Part shown: positions 49,094-50,510 of the stretch, piece after piece
Numbering within the stretch: position 1 is the stretch's first letter
Layout of the letters: each line of letters opens with the position of its first letter
Source of the DNA: Cyanobacteria bacterium SIG31
Lineage (GTDB): Bacteria; Cyanobacteriota; Vampirovibrionia; Gastranaerophilales; Gastranaerophilaceae
Assembly: GCA_015152465.1 (NCBI GenBank)
Contig: SUTX01000006.1
Span: forward strand, 37,968 to 88,477
Direction of reading: 5' to 3'
DNA: 50,510 nucleotides
Translations under genes and position numbers: made by a program
The notes under the pieces: generated by a model
The model's input: the letters and a program-made list of their open reading frames with translations, nothing else
Databases searched by the model: none
Told to the model about the DNA's origin: nothing

Positions 49094-49648
49094 ATGAAAC
49101 AAATAATTCCTGAAAAAAGTTCAGAAAAAGTTGCAAAGTTTTTAGATAAAAATTCGCTACACAAGAGAGACTTTGCGGAAATGATAGGGGTAACTCTTTC
49201 ATATGTATATAATTTAATTGATGAAGCAGTCCCATTTTCAACAAGAGGAACAACGATTGAAAGAATCGCAACGGTTATGGATATTGCACCAGAAGAATTT
49301 GGAGAATACCGTATTCCACAGGAACCTGTTTTGATTGATGAGTCTGTTGAAATAATAAAAGATTATTTGAAAGATAATAATTTATCCGTTGTTTCATTTT
49401 TAAAATCTTTTCCTAGAAAAAAGAGGTTGGATGTTGTTGATATGCTAAGGGGGGCATTGCCGGTTCCTATTGACTATAAAGAATTGAATTTAATTGGTAA
49501 GACATTAAATATGCCAAATGAAGAAGTCTATCATATTTGGGAAACTCGCATGAAACAAGTTTTGGAATCAGCAGGCATGAATATATATTCAAACTCAGAA
49601 CTTATTAATTCTATGTTCGACTGTGCAAAAAAATACTTGTTAAAATAA
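49094..49648 (+). CDS. XRE-type helix-turn-helix regulator
   Basis: The 184-aa protein has an N-terminal HTH (about 10-70; HKRDFAEMIGVTLSYVYNLI, then TTIERIATVMDIAPEEFGE) and a helical C-terminal part (about 80-184) that may contain a second degenerate HTH-like unit (NLIGKTLNMPNEEVYHIWE). GAGGTG lies before ATG 49094. Target unknown; the neighbouring minus-strand gene is also a HTH protein. Confidence 0.8.
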   Translation: MKQIIPEKSSEKVAKFLDKNSLHKRDFAEMIGVTLSYVYNLIDEAVPFSTRGTTIERIATVMDIAPEEFGEYRIPQEPVLIDESVEIIKDYLKDNNLSVVSFLKSFPRKKRLDVVDMLRGALPVPIDYKELNLIGKTLNMPNEEVYHIWETRMKQVLESAGMNIYSNSELINSMFDCAKKYLLK

Positions 49649-49740
49649 TTTAAAATATAGCAAATGTAGTGCTAAATAATGTGACAATAACTATTCATTT
49701 CCTGTAAGGGAAAGGTTCCAGAAGGGCGGATAAGGTGATT

Positions 49741-50145
49741 TTACTCCTTAATCTGAAAAACGCATTTTACACAATGTGCTTTTGGTAAATGTATCAAGTT
49801 GTCTTCTAGGTCGTACATTTTTGCAACTCTGGTAATCAATGGTTCGCCACATAGAGGACATTTAAGATTTGTTTCTCTGCGAAGAATTTTGGATTTTAAT
49901 TCTTCTATAGTTTCAAAAGGTACGACTTCAAATTCATATTCTCTCTCATATTTTTTTATTTCATTAGGAGAACATTTTAATGCTCTAGCAAGCTTTTGTC
50001 TGATAGTTACTGGCAAGAATAACTCTCGACCAGATTCAATATCTTCAAGGGTTTCGATTGCGATGCTAGACTTATCAGCTAATCCATAAATAGATAAGCC
50101 TGCTTTTTCTCTCTTTTCTGTTATAAATTCTGCTAAACTTGTCAT
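49741..50145 (-). CDS. XRE-type regulator fused to a zinc ribbon
   Basis: The 134-aa protein has an N-terminal HTH (about 5-62; LSIYGLADKSSIAIETLEDI, then IRQKLARALKCSPNEI) and a C-terminal zinc ribbon with CPLCG (about 96-100) and CVKC (about 125-128). No Shine-Dalgarno is present. TATAAA (minus strand) ends 7 bp before ATG 50145, so the mRNA may be leaderless. The gap to the XRE gene (49649-49740) holds TTTCC/GGAAA and AAGG/CCTT inverted repeats. Confidence 0.75.
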   Translation of the reverse strand: MTSLAEFITEKREKAGLSIYGLADKSSIAIETLEDIESGRELFLPVTIRQKLARALKCSPNEIKKYEREYEFEVVPFETIEELKSKILRRETNLKCPLCGEPLITRVAKMYDLEDNLIHLPKAHCVKCVFQIKE

Positions 50146-50250
50146 GACAATATTTATACAATAAACATACCTGAGAGCATATCTTTGTAAAATTTCTTAA
50201 TATAAAATGTTTTAAAAAAAATAGTATTTTAGCAGCTTTTCAGACTTTTT

Positions 50251-50332
50251 TATTAACTTATGTAACGATTTGTATGGATTGGCGTTACAAAGTATTAAAC
50301 ATGTGGAATTAAAAAACTAAGGACAGTATAAT
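50251..50332 (+). promoter_or_regulatory. Weak HLR1-like site and -10 before the last gene
   Basis: TATTAACTTATGTAACGA (50251-50268) matches 15 of 18 positions of the box consensus. GTTACAAAGTATTAAA (50284-50299) is a second partial match in the opposite orientation. A perfect TATAAT is at 50327-50332, 58 bp after the first site, so spacing differs from copies A-E. Confidence 0.35.
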
Positions 50333-50345
50333 AAATGTAGGGTAT

Positions 50346-50510
50346 ATGGATATCGTACAAATAAGAAGAGCAAAATCAAATAAAGATAAACTAGCTACAA
50401 CCCGCTTATGGTCATGCTTTGGATTGACTAGGGGGAGCAGTCTTGGCGTACCTTTTGAGAGGTATGCTATGAATGAATTGCAAGTTGCAAGCGAAAAAGC
50501 TGTACAAGCT
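50346..50510 (+). CDS. Unknown protein, cut by window end
   Basis: The frame opens at ATG 50346 (MDIVQIRRAKSNKDKLATTR) and is open for 55 codons to the window edge. A weak GGG lies 2-5 bp upstream and a consensus TATAAT at 50327. The visible part is basic and hydrophilic, with no signal peptide and no motif I recognise. Confidence 0.55.
   Translation, partial: MDIVQIRRAKSNKDKLATTRLWSCFGLTRGSSLGVPFERYAMNELQVASEKAVQA

Overview
The window is AT-rich (roughly one third G+C), densely coded bacterial DNA. Single-copy housekeeping genes (dnaA, recF, ruvB, mfd, murA, murI, rpsU, lepB, a lone ssb), two flagellins, an AMIN-domain amidase, and many unrecognised proteins that begin with a short M-K-I-N-P-I-like tag suggest a non-photosynthetic relative of Cyanobacteria (Melainabacteria/Vampirovibrionia, most like gut Gastranaerophilales). 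That placement comes from general resemblance, not from a search.

Layout. 1-4245: tail of an unknown gene, a secreted unknown protein, a 42-aa protein, amiC-murI, and a 50-aa protein. 4274-8680: a Bax-inhibitor-1-like membrane protein behind a promoter-overlapping perfect palindrome, then rmuC, an orphan OmpR-type response regulator and a NAD synthetase whose glutaminase half looks dead. 8733-17741: a zincin-like protein, a composite palindromic repeat, and a mostly minus-strand block (TPR protein, dnaA, tRNA-Cys, dihydrolipoamide dehydrogenase, two unknown membrane proteins, rpsU, lepB, polyprenyl synthase). 17930-29005: two cysteine-containing flagellins flank a D-2-hydroxyacid dehydrogenase, ruvB, a YibE/F protein and several lineage-type unknown proteins. 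29282-34256: metallophosphoesterase, metallo-beta-lactamase fold protein, TPR protein, Memo-AMMECR1 fusion and recF. 34393-43104: one long plus-strand run (murA, RWYD-repeat protein, mfd, PrsA/SurA-type foldase, ssb, DUF1537 kinase, PdxA2-like dehydrogenase). 43124-50510: mtnA, a membrane protein, leuC, a patatin, a sigma-70 factor, two XRE-type regulators and a gene cut by the window end.

The most unusual signal lies between genes. Four near-identical 18-bp boxes (consensus TGTWAACTTTTGTAACAA) and a fifth close copy sit 38-39 bp upstream of a TATAAA/TATATA/TATACA/TATACT hexamer. They precede a 42-aa protein, a probable ~130-nt terminator-ended RNA, a divergent pair of unknown proteins and an unknown two-gene operon. 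Read on the other strand, each box is GTTACA-N4-TTTACA or TTAACA, which is the form of the cyanobacterial HLR1 element bound by the response regulator RpaB. This looks like a small regulon of lineage-specific genes under an HLR1-type activator in a bacterium with no visible photosynthesis genes.

Three dispersed repeat families also occur in the gaps: a palindromic element at 9625-10012 and 29060-29196, a GC-rich family at 12995, 15724 and 23893, and a GTCATTC...GGGTGACG family at 27743 and 45222.
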